Positions 1-8,532 of a stretch of 16,059 nt of DNA are shown piece by piece. Under the pieces are notes generated by a model. That model was given only the letters and a program-made list of their open reading frames with translations, ran no database searches and had not been told where the DNA came from. Position numbers and translations under genes: made by a program. Source of the DNA: Larix sibirica (lineage: Eukaryota > Streptophyta > Pinopsida > Pinales > Pinaceae). Every line of letters starts with the position of its first letter. The stretch's first letter is position 1. The stretch is taken from assembly GCA_004151065.3 (NCBI GenBank), contig NWUY0300070150.1:1-16059 (forward strand), in the 5' to 3' direction.

Positions 1-110
1 GAGCATCATATAGACCCATTTAAGGGCTCAACATTTCACTCACAAGGAATTGAACCTGGGTGGGGAGGGTAACAATCATTCCTCCCAACCACCCAAGCTA
101 CATCCAATGG
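1..110. other. Unassigned flank
   Basis: No coding remnant is recognised on either strand. The segment is mixed in composition and carries a GGGTGGGGAGGG-type purine run near 58-69. It lies beyond the apparent 3' side of the minus-strand LINE fragment and could be flanking DNA or part of another repeat. Confidence 0.4.
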
Positions 111-205
111 ACTATTTTTATTATTATTATTTGTTTCATTGTAATTGTTGTGTACTTGAACACTATTTTTATTGTAATTGTAATTATTGTAATAACATGG
201 TTGTT
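111..205. repeat. AT-rich low-complexity tract
   Basis: The stretch consists of reiterated TATTTTTATT, ATTATT and TGTAATTG words. ACTATTTTTATT occurs twice, near 112 and near 162. On the minus strand it is A-rich with AAT iterations, and it follows directly after the last recognisable codons of the minus-strand LINE. It may therefore be an expanded or decayed LINE 3' tail. Simple microsatellite growth is the alternative. Confidence 0.5.
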
Positions 206-209
206 GTCT

Positions 210-1235
210 ACCAATATAAATAGTGGTACTACCCAAAGTGATGTGATGGAGTAAGAGGGTCTGAACTCTCTTGGTATGGGTCACAAGCTTGGTCCCCAAA
301 CCTCTTAACTGTACAAAATTGAGTCCAAGGATGAGTCCATGAAATTCAGTTTGGATGAGAGGTCTTGAAAATGGTGTTGGAAACACTATCTTTCTATAAG
401 AGCGAGAGACTTGTACCCCTTAATCACTCGGGGTTGGAGAGTCTACCTCAACCTGAACCTAGGCCCTGAAAGTTTAAGCCCCAGATATGTGTGTGTGTGC
501 TGGTAATCTTAACCTCCACCTCTCTGAAGTAAAAGTGGAAACTTGAAAGGGACTTCTTCAAGCAATTGAAAATCATCACCTGGTTTTCCCAAGGTTGATT
601 GTAAAACTCTCCATTGTTGCAAAATTGCAAGGGCATTCGGTTGTCTTTGGAGGCCCTTGGGAGTGGAGGCCAAGAGGACCACAGCATCAAATGAAGAGGA
701 GTATGGAGATCGATACCTGATGGAGAGACACCCATCCCTTGGTTGGATGTGCTCATGCAAAAAATCCTCCAACTTGTCGATGTAGATCCCAAATAATATG
801 GGTGAGAGGGTACACCCCTTCTTTCACTTTGATGCGCCCCTGTTTCATATAATTTGTGTTGTACAAAGGCAACCGAGGACTGTCTCATAAAGTTGCATGA
901 TAGCGGTTATAAGATTCTTTGAATCCCCAAAGTCTTTGAGCCTCTAAAACATGGCTTCTCATAGAGTTGAGTCAAAGTCTACAAAACAACAAAAGAGTTT
1001 CAAAGAGCGATGTCTCACCTCTTTAATAATGACCCATAGAGTGAGATATGATCCATTGTCTAATATCCTGGCTTGAAGCCTACCTTAACTCAACCACTCA
1101 GATTTCTCCTCTGAAGTTTTTTGGATAACTACAAGTGAAGGGTGCTGGCATAGAGTTTAGAGAATGTATGCATTGAGTTGCCATATATGATTGCCCTCAA
1201 GTTGTCATTCACACCAAAGCTATGGATTTGTTGCA
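210..1235 (-). pseudogene. LINE (L1-like) ORF2 fragment: RT domain and downstream region, decayed
   Basis: Reading the minus strand from about 1235 down, short blocks in shifting frames follow the order of a plant L1-like RT. A block resembling the N-x-YRTI...HTFSKLYA region lies at about 1210-1140. A TMDHI block lies at about 1050. A VDF-like palm segment, then LITAIMQLYE-type and VK-G-PL blocks, run down to about 790. The catalytic Y/F-A-D-D position reads SFDA followed by VVLLAS at about 694-665, so the active site is lost. NLGK-x-VMIFN-type and LG-type blocks follow. A post-RT segment with SLALIER, CFQHHFQDLSSK and EVWGPSL continues to about 210. Several frames are needed and there are many stops. 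The fragment contains only the 3' part of a LINE. The complementary 5' part lies next to it on the plus strand. The family call comes from motif order; the exact LINE clade is not determined. Confidence 0.75.
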
Positions 1236-1618
1236 AGGATTCACCAGAGGTTGCGGGTCACAACCTAAGGTTGCTAGGTGTCACAAATCAATCGCAAGAG
1301 GTCACCTAAGGTCACATATTACAAAGATCAAGGTCGTGCGTTAACAAATCATAGATTCAGTGGCCAGAGGGTAGGGTGGACACAAAAAATCTAGATCAAA
1401 TTTGTGGGGTTTGGGGCCCATTACAAGTGTCCTTGTGAACTATTCAGATTGTAGATTGCAAACATTCTAGTAATGGTGGGTTTTAATTGATGAACGGTTG
1501 AATGGGTGATGTTGGTGACTTCCCACTCAACATCACACCCCTAGACTACAAACTCTCCCCCTTGCCCTTATCATTAACAACAAGATTCCAGGCTCCCTCT
1601 CTCACAGGCACACGGAAA
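1236..1618 (+). other. LINE junction and possible 5' untranslated region
   Basis: No coding remnant is seen. The stretch lies between the first RT block of the minus-strand LINE fragment and the ORF1-like start of the plus-strand LINE, where a 5' UTR would be expected. A GGTCACCTAAGGTCAC-type word and its variants recur at about 1250-1315. The last 100 bases are C-rich on the plus strand, as leaders of such elements can be. The boundary between the two LINE halves is probably near 1235-1260, but it cannot be placed exactly. Confidence 0.4.
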
Positions 1619-2526
1619 ATGTCTCTTGAAAACTGCCAGCAACAGTATGAAACAACAAGAAACAACCTACGATAGCTCGAAAATAGGGATACGTAGGATA
1701 GTACATCGACTCCACTTTCACCATGATGGGAAGAGCAAGTCAAGGGTTTATTTGAGCAACTTCAAACTGAGTACGTACAGTTTTTGATCACAAGAATTGA
1801 TCATTTGTAGGATGAAATTAGTAGCCTCACTGATCGGGTTTCAGAGGTAGAATCAAAGAAATTTATTCTTAAACAACAAGTCTTGGATGCCAAAAATCAG
1901 GATTCTCTCCAACCATCTAGTGATTCACTACATGTTGAAATTCTAAATCTCAAGAATAAAGAAAGTGAGATTTGATTCCTATAGGAATCCTTCAAACACG
2001 CAATTGAGACTAAATCAAATCCTGGATGCAAGTAGCTCAGGGAAGTGACAAACAAACCCCGATTACCATGATCGAGGAGGTGTTGTGGGCCAAACTTAAT
2101 GAAGAACACATGGGGAGGGCTAGAGAATCTAATTTTCAAGGTAAGAGGTCTTCCTACATCCTCAACACTGCATTGAGACCCTATGCAAAATAACACTTCT
2201 TTTCTTGGAGTGGCACTAGTAACTAAACCTCCCTGATATCATCCTCAAGAGAGCTTGGTTTGGGTTGGACTCTACCCTTGTTCTCTGGTTTATCATTGAG
2301 AGATTGTCTGCATGCCCTTTGAGCAAAGAAGAGGCTTTTCTCCCTTCTGCATAAGATCTTCTTGGACGAGGATCTCGTGCTCTCTCAGGTTGTGGAGCTT
2401 AAGCGATTTAGAGAACAAGTGCCGGCAGCACAACAGTTAGGGAAGTGGGCAGTCATTTGGGATCTTAAGGCTGCCATGTGAGAGTCACCTCCTTTGGGGT
2501 GGACCCATATTGGTTTCCTGAAATGA
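1619..2526 (+). pseudogene. LINE ORF1 (coiled-coil, RNA-binding ORF1p-like), decayed
   Basis: An ATG at 1619 opens a frame reading MSLENCQQQYETTRNN, which continues to about 2060 as a heptad-rich coiled coil (for example SSLTDRVSEVESKKFIL at about 1820-1870). It is interrupted by several stops, mostly where Gln or Arg codons would fit. After a frameshift, an RNA-binding-type segment with KVRGLP lies near 2140. A C-terminal block with FLDEDLVLSQVVELKRF and GKWAVIWDLKA lies at about 2360-2480. This order (coiled coil, RRM-like segment, C-terminal domain with an EDL motif) matches L1 ORF1p, the nucleic-acid chaperone that coats LINE RNA. The relative position just upstream of an APE endonuclease supports the call. 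It is non-functional, with at least two frameshifts and many stops. Confidence 0.65.
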
Positions 2527-2554
2527 GAGGTCAGAAGGGGGAAGCTTAGGGGTG

Positions 2555-3970
2555 TTAGGGACTACCATCGGATGTTGGAACTGTAATGAGGTCCTCTGGT
2601 CCTCCCTCAATATAGTTTATGATGCACTTGGACTTTTAGATATTATCTTCTTGATCAAGACCCATGTGAGCCCTGTCAAGACTATCCTAGAAAATCCAAG
2701 GTATCATTGCTATTCAACATGTAGGTAGGGGACTTGGAGCTTGAGGGGGGTGTTGGAGGTTCGGGAGGCATTGCTTGTCTTTATCATGATACCTTTCAAG
2801 GTAGAGTTACAGTGGTTACAGAGGTTGAGTTTGCCAAATTTATGTGAATCCAAGACACGAAGGCTCCCCAATCTCTTGGGATCTTTATTTTGCAATTTTC
2901 TACTGTCCACCTCCCTTAGATTTCACTCTACATAGAGTTTTTGATGGGGATTCAACGTATTGGAAACATTTTTTGCATCTTGGTGAATCTCATGACCTGC
3001 TAATTCTAAATGGTATTCCCTGTTTCCTTGACTCCAGCCATTTCATGTGTTTCCCTCATGTTGGGAGGCTAGCGCGATAGACTATGTCCTTGCCAACAAG
3101 GATATGCTCAAGTATATTCACCATCTCTCTGTAACTCTGTTACCTACTGCCAACCATGCCCTCCTCCTATTTTTTCTTGATATTCATCCTTACCGCCCCT
3201 TCCCCCTTGGGTTCTCTTCTTCCCCACCACACCACCCAATTTTCTGATGGCGGGTATCAGGAGGCCTATATCACCCACCTTTATGAGCTCCTTTCCTCAC
3301 TATCTAGTTTTGAGTCCCTTGAGTCAGCGTCATCCAAGTCTGACTGTCTTTCCTTGGCTATTCAGGAAGCATCCTGTAGCTCTTACCCATACACCACCAA
3401 CTCCCCCATTTGCTCCTCAAAGTCAGAATCTGGCCCCATGAACAAGTGGTACAATGAGAAGCGCAAAAACTTCCATAAACCCCTCTGTTACAGCCTCTTT
3501 CACAATCCTACCTCTTACAAACCAGTATAGAAATCATATCAGTCCTTCATTCGTCGCAAGAAATGCCTCTTCATAGCACAGAGATGGGAATTGCGAGCTT
3601 CACTTGACCACTCCACCAAAGCTTTTTGGCGCATTGTTCCCCCATCGTTCTAGCTTACCTACTAATGTCAACCCTTAGTCCATGTTCACCCATATTGCTG
3701 CGCTTTATGATGTTCTTTCGCAATCCTCTGTCCTAGTCACCTTGCCCCCATCTTCTTGCCACATGTTCCACTATACACATATCAGGGAGGCAATATAGGA
3801 GATGAACACTAACAGGGCTGTGGATGAGGAGGGCTTCCATGTGGAGTTTTTCAAACATGGTATACACACATTGGTGCATCATAATGCTGACTTGTTTAAC
3901 CATGTTGTTCATACAGGTTTACAACTTCTCTTTTATCCAAAACAATCATCAATACATTATTAAGACTCTT
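2555..3970 (+). pseudogene. LINE ORF2 5' part: APE endonuclease and first RT block, decayed
   Basis: The endonuclease begins near IGCWN at 2567, the usual start of an APE-type LINE nuclease. DIIFLIKTH at 2639-2665 stands where the metal-binding E-T-H motif belongs, with Glu replaced by Lys. GGIACLYHDTFQGRV follows near 2760-2800. A block with LGESHDLLILNG is at about 2980-3012, SAIDYVLANK at about 3071-3100 and ANHALL (expected S/A-D-H) near 3150. The GDFN motif normally found mid-domain is not seen, which implies a deletion. Downstream, AVDEEGFHVEFFKHG at about 3817-3861 and DLFNHVVHTGL at about 3890-3922 match the start of an L1-type RT. Similarity fades by about 3970; the palm and YADD are absent from this strand. 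Stops and frameshifts are frequent. Confidence 0.75.
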
Positions 3971-4345
3971 GAACCCAACTGCAAAAAAACTTTGGATTCC
4001 AAACATAGGGATAAGGGGACATTGTGATTAATCCTGAGCTTGCAGTTAAAGGATGGGGTCCTCCTTCTAAAGAGAAAGACACCTCTCCTGTAATGGGTTT
4101 GTTTCCAACAACATCTTGGTTTACTCGTTTGCTCTTGCCACTTGGCTTGTGTTACTGAGGTTTATTGCTTTCTACTTTGGCCACTATGGCACATCATGAC
4201 TCTTTATTTTTTCTACACTGCGTAGCAAGTTTTGATAGGCTAGGTCTTCTTTGCCTTGTAGACTAAACTCGTGGTCATTGTTCTCATGGCCCTTTTTTGG
4301 TATAGAATGCTTGTACTTTAATAATTTAATAGAATTATGAAGCAT
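3971..4345 (+). other. Unassigned sequence after the plus-strand LINE
   Basis: I cannot recognise RT, RNase H or another domain here. The stretch ends in an AT-rich segment (ACTTTAATAATTTAATAG near 4315-4333) that could be a LINE 3' end. In that case the plus-strand LINE is an internally deleted copy. If the segment is unrelated target DNA, the LINE ends at about 3970. Both readings remain open. Confidence 0.35.
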
Positions 4346-4349
4346 TTTC

Positions 4350-4765
4350 AACCATAGTTATTGGAATTGGCCAGACCGGATTGGAACCCACCAGTCTGGA
4401 TCAGATGACATCAAAAAGGGGTCAAACCTGTAGCTGAATTGCAATGGTTCTGTCTCGAACCAGCTAGTTTGATCAGTTCAGTGGGTTCAGTTGGTCGGCT
4501 TGATCGGTTCAACAAGTTTTGATTTGGAATGGCCCTCAAAAAGACAAGTCCCACCCATGTGCCACCATGCTCCCAAAATTGAAAAGAATAAGCCAAGAAG
4601 TAAGAAAAAAAGGCCTTGCATGTTATATACACGAGCAAAGTGTACATATTTGGTGTCTGATGGTTTGGATTTAGATTGATGTACATGAATATATACATTT
4701 AAAAAAAAATGGTCGAGCCCTGGTCTGACCTTTATGCAGTTTCAGTTACAATATCATTGTTTTTA
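4350..4765. repeat. Dispersed repeat with GGTT/GGTC-rich motifs
   Basis: The segment begins with ATAGTTATTGGAATTGGCC and is rich in reiterated short words such as GGTTC, GATCAGTTC, TTGGTCGG and TTGATCGGTT, densest at 4370-4515. A second part with GGTCGAGCCCTGGTCTGACC and GTTTCAGTTACAATATCATTG lies at 4711-4760, after an A9 run at about 4701. Repeats of this style (decayed CCGGTTCGACCGG-type words) are scattered in plant genomes. I cannot assign a class. It has no coding capacity, and the boundaries are approximate. Confidence 0.5.
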
Positions 4766-4867
4766 ATAAAAAAATAATATTGATAAGGTTCCAAGTAAAG
4801 GACACTTAAGATTTATTGCTCGCTTCTATCGAATGTAAGCTGATCGACCTCTTGAGAACCAACCTTT

Positions 4868-5645
4868 GGGTGTTAAAAAACTAATTCAAAAATGCAAAAT
4901 TAATTTTCAGGATATTCCCATAAGATCTTCCTCCTTACAGGGGCATGGAACATGTCATTTAGCTCAACCCTAGAAAGACACCCATGGCTATCTTCCCATA
5001 TCGATATGATCATTCCAAAAGATTGAAATAGAAAGGCTTGTTGAAGAACTATTGGAAGCAGGACTCATTCCTCCTAGCAAGAGACCCTACTCAGCACTAG
5101 TGGCTTTAGTTAGAAAGAAAGATGTTTCTTATTGCTCTGCATCAACTTTAGGGCACTCAATAGGATCAATATCAAAAATAAATTCCCGATGCCAGATTAA
5201 TGATTTAGTGGATGAATTAAACAAAGAAAAGCTTTTCCCCAAAATTGATATCTGCTTAGGATATCATGCGATCCTAATACAACTGGAAGATCAATACCCA
5301 TGAGACTCCATTTGGATGGATTTCCTATCAAGATCTGGAAAGGCCAATCATCAACACGACAACATCTTAGTGGTTGTTGATGGGTTTTCTAAGATGGTGA
5401 TCGTCACAACTTACAGAAGACCTTCATTGATCTAGAAGTTGTCAAATTCTTATTCACACAGATCCGTATACATGTTGGGCTTCAGACATCCATCTTCTCC
5501 AATTGGACTCTAGGTTTATCAACCATGTCTGGAAGACCCCCGAGATTATGTCAGATACCAATCTCCAACACCGAACTACATCTTATCTTTAAATTGATGG
5601 GTAGATAATATTGTGAACCTTAATCTAGCACAAATTTTGTGGATG
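4868..5645 (+). pseudogene. Ty3/Gypsy pol relic: RT fused to integrase by internal deletion
   Basis: The relic starts with a pre-RT segment (KKLIQKCKINFQDIP near 4875-4920; PYRGMEHVI-like near 4935-4960; PYRYDHSK near 4996-5022). The RT fingers follow: EIERLVEELLEAGLIPPSK at about 5026-5080, then the decayed equivalent of VDYRALN. FPKIDICLGYHAILIQ at about 5235-5280 matches the palm motif that holds the first catalytic Asp (5247-5249). RT then stops. From about 5298 the frame continues as integrase: P-stop-DSIWMDF (the stop is TGA where TGG is expected), then NILVVVDGFSKM near 5360-5395. In two further frames come DSRFINHVWKT near 5510-5540 and a decayed HPQTDGQ at 5584-5604. The RT YxDD block, RNase H and the integrase zinc-binding N-terminus are missing. 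No LTR was found for this fragment. Confidence 0.8.
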
Positions 5646-6650
5646 TAAAAATTGTTGCCACCCTCACACATGAGATGAAAGCTGGCTATTAATCTAGCTA
5701 CAATTTTGCTCTACACACAACCTTTTTGAATCTTGCATAGAGTTCTGATCATTGTTGCTATTAAACATTGCATCCTCAGTTCCACAAACTTCATTGATTC
5801 CACAAGTACTCTAGGAGCAGGATGAGGCAACAATTTCATGGAACAGATGTTTAGAACTTTAGAGTTCATAAACAGCTGTAGACTAGATACTTATTTGATC
5901 CTGGAACAAGTGCAATGAGCACCATGATCAACATTAGGTTTCCTTAGACATTCGAAGTTGTTTTCCATGTTTGGCTGCAAAGAGAGATATATAGTCCTGC
6001 ATTGAAAACTAAGATCACTGAAGTATGGTCCATATACCATCCTTAAGGCAGTCACAAACAATGCATTTTTGTTGGATATTAATTCATATCGCTGTATACA
6101 TCTAGTTTAAAATACTAGAATGCTTCTGAAGCATTCTGTCTGACTTCTATTGATCCAATGATTCTCTGACACAACTACTTGATTTAGGCATGTAGTACAA
6201 TGCATCCCTTACGTAATACCAGATTGTAACCACTTGGACCAAGTACACCCGCATTGTCACATTTCCTTTTCTCAAGTTGCTAAGGCTGGGCAACATTTGT
6301 GTTGAGCACTCCAATGAATGGCACTTGATTAGGCTGTGAGGTTGTTGAGGCTGACCCAAAAATTTGTTGGTGTTAATGTTGGTAATAACAAATGCACAAG
6401 TGATGATCATGCAATTGTAAATCGTGGGAGTGAAGAGCTTATAACCTAGGAAGTGCACAGTTTTACTGTTGCAAACACAAAATAGTGGGAAGTAGAATCC
6501 AAGCAACACACAATTGTGGGAATTGATGACCTACAGCTCAAAGTTGTGGAACCTGGAAGTCAACATTGTAGGGATTATATTTTTGCAACCCAACATTGTA
6601 GTCGTTGAGAATCAATGATACACCATTACAGAAACCAAGAATTATGCAAC
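5646..6650. other. No gene recognised
   Basis: Both strands were read. Open frames here are short and match no family I know, including a 120-codon minus-strand frame at 6147-6509 that lacks recognisable domains. The phrase CAACATTGTAG recurs near 6562 and 6591, and related AATTGTGGGA/AGTTGTGGAA words recur at 6510-6550, which suggests a decayed local repeat. A perfect palindrome at 6117-6137 is listed separately. Confidence 0.4.
6117..6137. repeat. Short perfect palindrome
   Basis: AGAATGCTTC and GAAGCATTCT are perfect 10-base inverted copies separated by one T. The sequence could form a cruciform or mark a repeat end. It is short enough to occur by chance in 16 kb, so no function is claimed. 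Confidence 0.5.
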
Positions 6651-6651
6651 T

Positions 6652-6912
6652 ATGCATAAGACATCAACATGGAAGGAGGCTCCACAACAACAAGAAGACA
6701 CAGAACATGATGTTGTGAGAAGGCAATCAAAAGAGCTCACCATTTGCCAAATATGGAAGAAGATGACGAAGCTGAAGACCTTTGAACTGATTATAAAAGG
6801 TCCTCAGAGCCTTTGTTATGAAATAGTGAGGGGTCTTCCAGAGCTTGAGACAAAGCTTTGCAATTGCAAGTTCTCATACGATCCATCTATAGACTTTCTT
6901 TGTAGTAAATAA
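6652..6912 (+). other. Unrecognised open frame of 86 codons
   Basis: The frame is open from an ATG at 6652 to a TAA at 6910. It is Lys/Glu/Gln-rich at the start (KEAPQQQEDTEHDVVRRQSK) and has no domain, signal peptide or membrane segment that I recognise. An AATAAA hexamer overlaps the stop at 6908-6913, followed by a T-rich stretch ending near TTGTGATTACA at 6958-6968. That layout would also fit the end of an old LTR. There is no support for translation, and a chance frame or a relic is as likely as a real gene. Confidence 0.2.
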
Positions 6913-7184
6913 AATATTATTATTCAACCTCTTCATTCTCTGTTATCTTTCTGTATTGTTGTGATTACAAAGGTACTAACCCATTTAGTGTATTCACTGA
7001 CAAGAAAAGTCTACAAGCTCACATAACCTAATTCATATTAGTAGTTTTGGCTGCTCCTAAACTCAGCCTGTGGTCTAGATTGAAAAGAAAGACACACCAT
7101 TTCAAGGCTAGTCGGCCAACTTAGTACAGAACAATGACCATAATTAGTCTTGGAAAAGGTTGATTTATAAAATTCTCAATGATA

Positions 7185-7420
7185 TTTCTTGTCTGGGACC
7201 ACAGATCTGACTGGACATCGGACAGTTTTTTTTTTGGGGGGGGGAGGGGGTGTATTAATAGAAATATCCCTTTTCTGGGGTGCATTTATACACAACCTTC
7301 AAGGTTTCTCGTCTGGGACCACAGATCTGACTGGACATGGGACAGTTTTTTTTTGGGGGGGGAGGGGGTGTATTAGTAGAAATATCCCTTTTCTGGGGTG
7401 CATTTATACACAACCTTCAA
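7185..7420 (+). repeat. Two-copy 120-bp tandem repeat with T-tract and G-tract
   Basis: Unit 1 is 7185-7304 and unit 2 is 7305-7420. Each contains GTCTGGGACCACAGATCTGA, then a T-run, a G-run, A, G5, TGTATTA and TTTTCTGGGGTGCATTTATA. By eye the units differ at three substitutions. Homopolymer lengths also differ: T10-G9-A-G5 in unit 1 and T9-G8-A-G5 in unit 2. The near identity shows that the duplication is much younger than the surrounding decayed elements. The first copy can be read without a stop, but the resulting peptide resembles nothing known. The G9-A-G5 run could form a quadruplex on the plus strand. Confidence 0.9.
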
Positions 7421-8259
7421 AAACAATTTTTACTCTTATGACCCCCCTACATTATTATGGCAACTTGTCCTTTGATTCCAAATTCCTCTCAGTTGATATA
7501 AATTTTGATATGCTGAGTTATAATGGATCTATACATTGATTATAGGTAAAAGATATTATTAGTGAAATCAGGCAGTTCTCTCTCGTGTCTCAAAGGATAT
7601 TTCTAGGGGAAATGGTACCTTTCTATCTCTACATTGAAGCTTTTCTATGATTTATTCTTTTTCTTGATAGCTTTTATCCATGTGCATCATAAGACTTAAT
7701 TCTTGGCCTTATAAGTGGTGATAAAATGCTATGCTGGCAATTCTTCTATTAGGGATTTCATTCTTTTCTTTTGTACTTTCGGTGTTGTGCTATAGGGAGA
7801 ATATTGTGATTGTTGTATAAGGTATATTTCATATTTGGATCCTCTTATGATATTGATTGGTTGAGGTTTGAGAAGTTCTTGTGATTTGTGATTCAGGTAT
7901 TCCCATTGTGCATCTTGTATTATTTGATTGGGTGTAGATATGGTAAGTTGGTGGAGTTACAATTTTGAGATATAAACCGCTTGAGCTTTAGCTACACAAG
8001 AAATTTGTGAACATCAAGTGGCATTGACCATTTGAGTCTCAACTGCATGGGATGGTTGTTTAGTCATTTTCTACCACCTTACTTTAGCAGTCTAGTAAGA
8101 GGATTACTCATCACTACCCATAGAGTCCATGTATATTCATTACATGTTGATCTCTATAAACGACTTGCGTTTAAGCATTATGTTTCAGGGGCAGGGAGAT
8201 TGATCCTTGGACTGCAACAATTAGGGAGGAGAACCAAATAAGGAGCTTTAGAAGAGATT
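7421..8259. other. No gene recognised; AT-rich
   Basis: The stretch is T-rich on the plus strand. It contains no open frame of note except a 69-codon frame at 8032-8241 that I do not recognise. TTGTGATT words recur (7805-7895). It could contain part of an old LTR or intron-like DNA, but no paired copy exists in the window to show this. Confidence 0.4.
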
Positions 8260-8515
8260 TGTAGCTATTACTAATTAGATATAATGGTCATCAATAGGTA
8301 ATGAAATCTTAATGTGTTTATAATCAAGTGATGTAATCATGAATTAATTAATGTATGCACTAAAAGATTAGGTATTTGGGAATTACATAACTACTACTCC
8401 CTTTCCTATTATATAATGACACATTGCATCACTCAAGAGTCAATAATTAAGCAATCTATTCTCTCTCTTATTCTATGTGCTTTCTTGTCTATGCCCTTGT
8501 GTGTGAAATCTGACA
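8260..8515 (+). repeat. 5' LTR of the Copia element
   Basis: The LTR aligns with 11573-11805. Shared landmarks are AGATATAA-GGTCAT (8277), GTGATGTAAT, AAAAGATTAGGTATT, AAGCAATCTATTCTCT and GTGAAATCTGACA at the end. It ends in CA at 8514-8515, directly before the primer-binding site, as expected. The start is uncertain: a TG at 8260 is used, but clear similarity begins only at about 8277. Confidence 0.75.
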
Positions 8516-8532
8516 TAGTGTTAGAGCCATGG
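8516..8532 (+). other. Primer-binding site, initiator tRNA-Met type
   Basis: TAGTGTTAGAGC at 8516-8527 matches the plant initiator tRNA-Met complement TGGTATCAGAGC at nine of twelve positions, and all three differences are transitions. It is followed by CATGG, as is common in Copia elements, and abuts the CA end of the 5' LTR. It would have primed minus-strand DNA synthesis. Confidence 0.7.

Noticed and set aside
36-386. 116-codon minus-strand frame as a separate gene
   Set aside because: Its first part is an out-of-frame or overlapping reading of the LINE region after the RT, and the rest is Asn/Tyr-rich translation of AT-rich low-complexity DNA.
488-499. TG dinucleotide run as a microsatellite of interest
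   Set aside because: Only about six units, lying within the LINE relic; ordinary length.
6147-6509. 120-codon minus-strand frame as a gene
   Set aside because: No domain, no plausible composition, and neighbouring sequence on both strands is equally non-coding in character.
7179-7539. Overlapping frames across the tandem repeat as a repeat protein
   Set aside because: The Phe/Gly runs are translations of the T and G homopolymers. The open reading comes from the repeat length being a multiple of three, and the two copies differ in phase after the tract.
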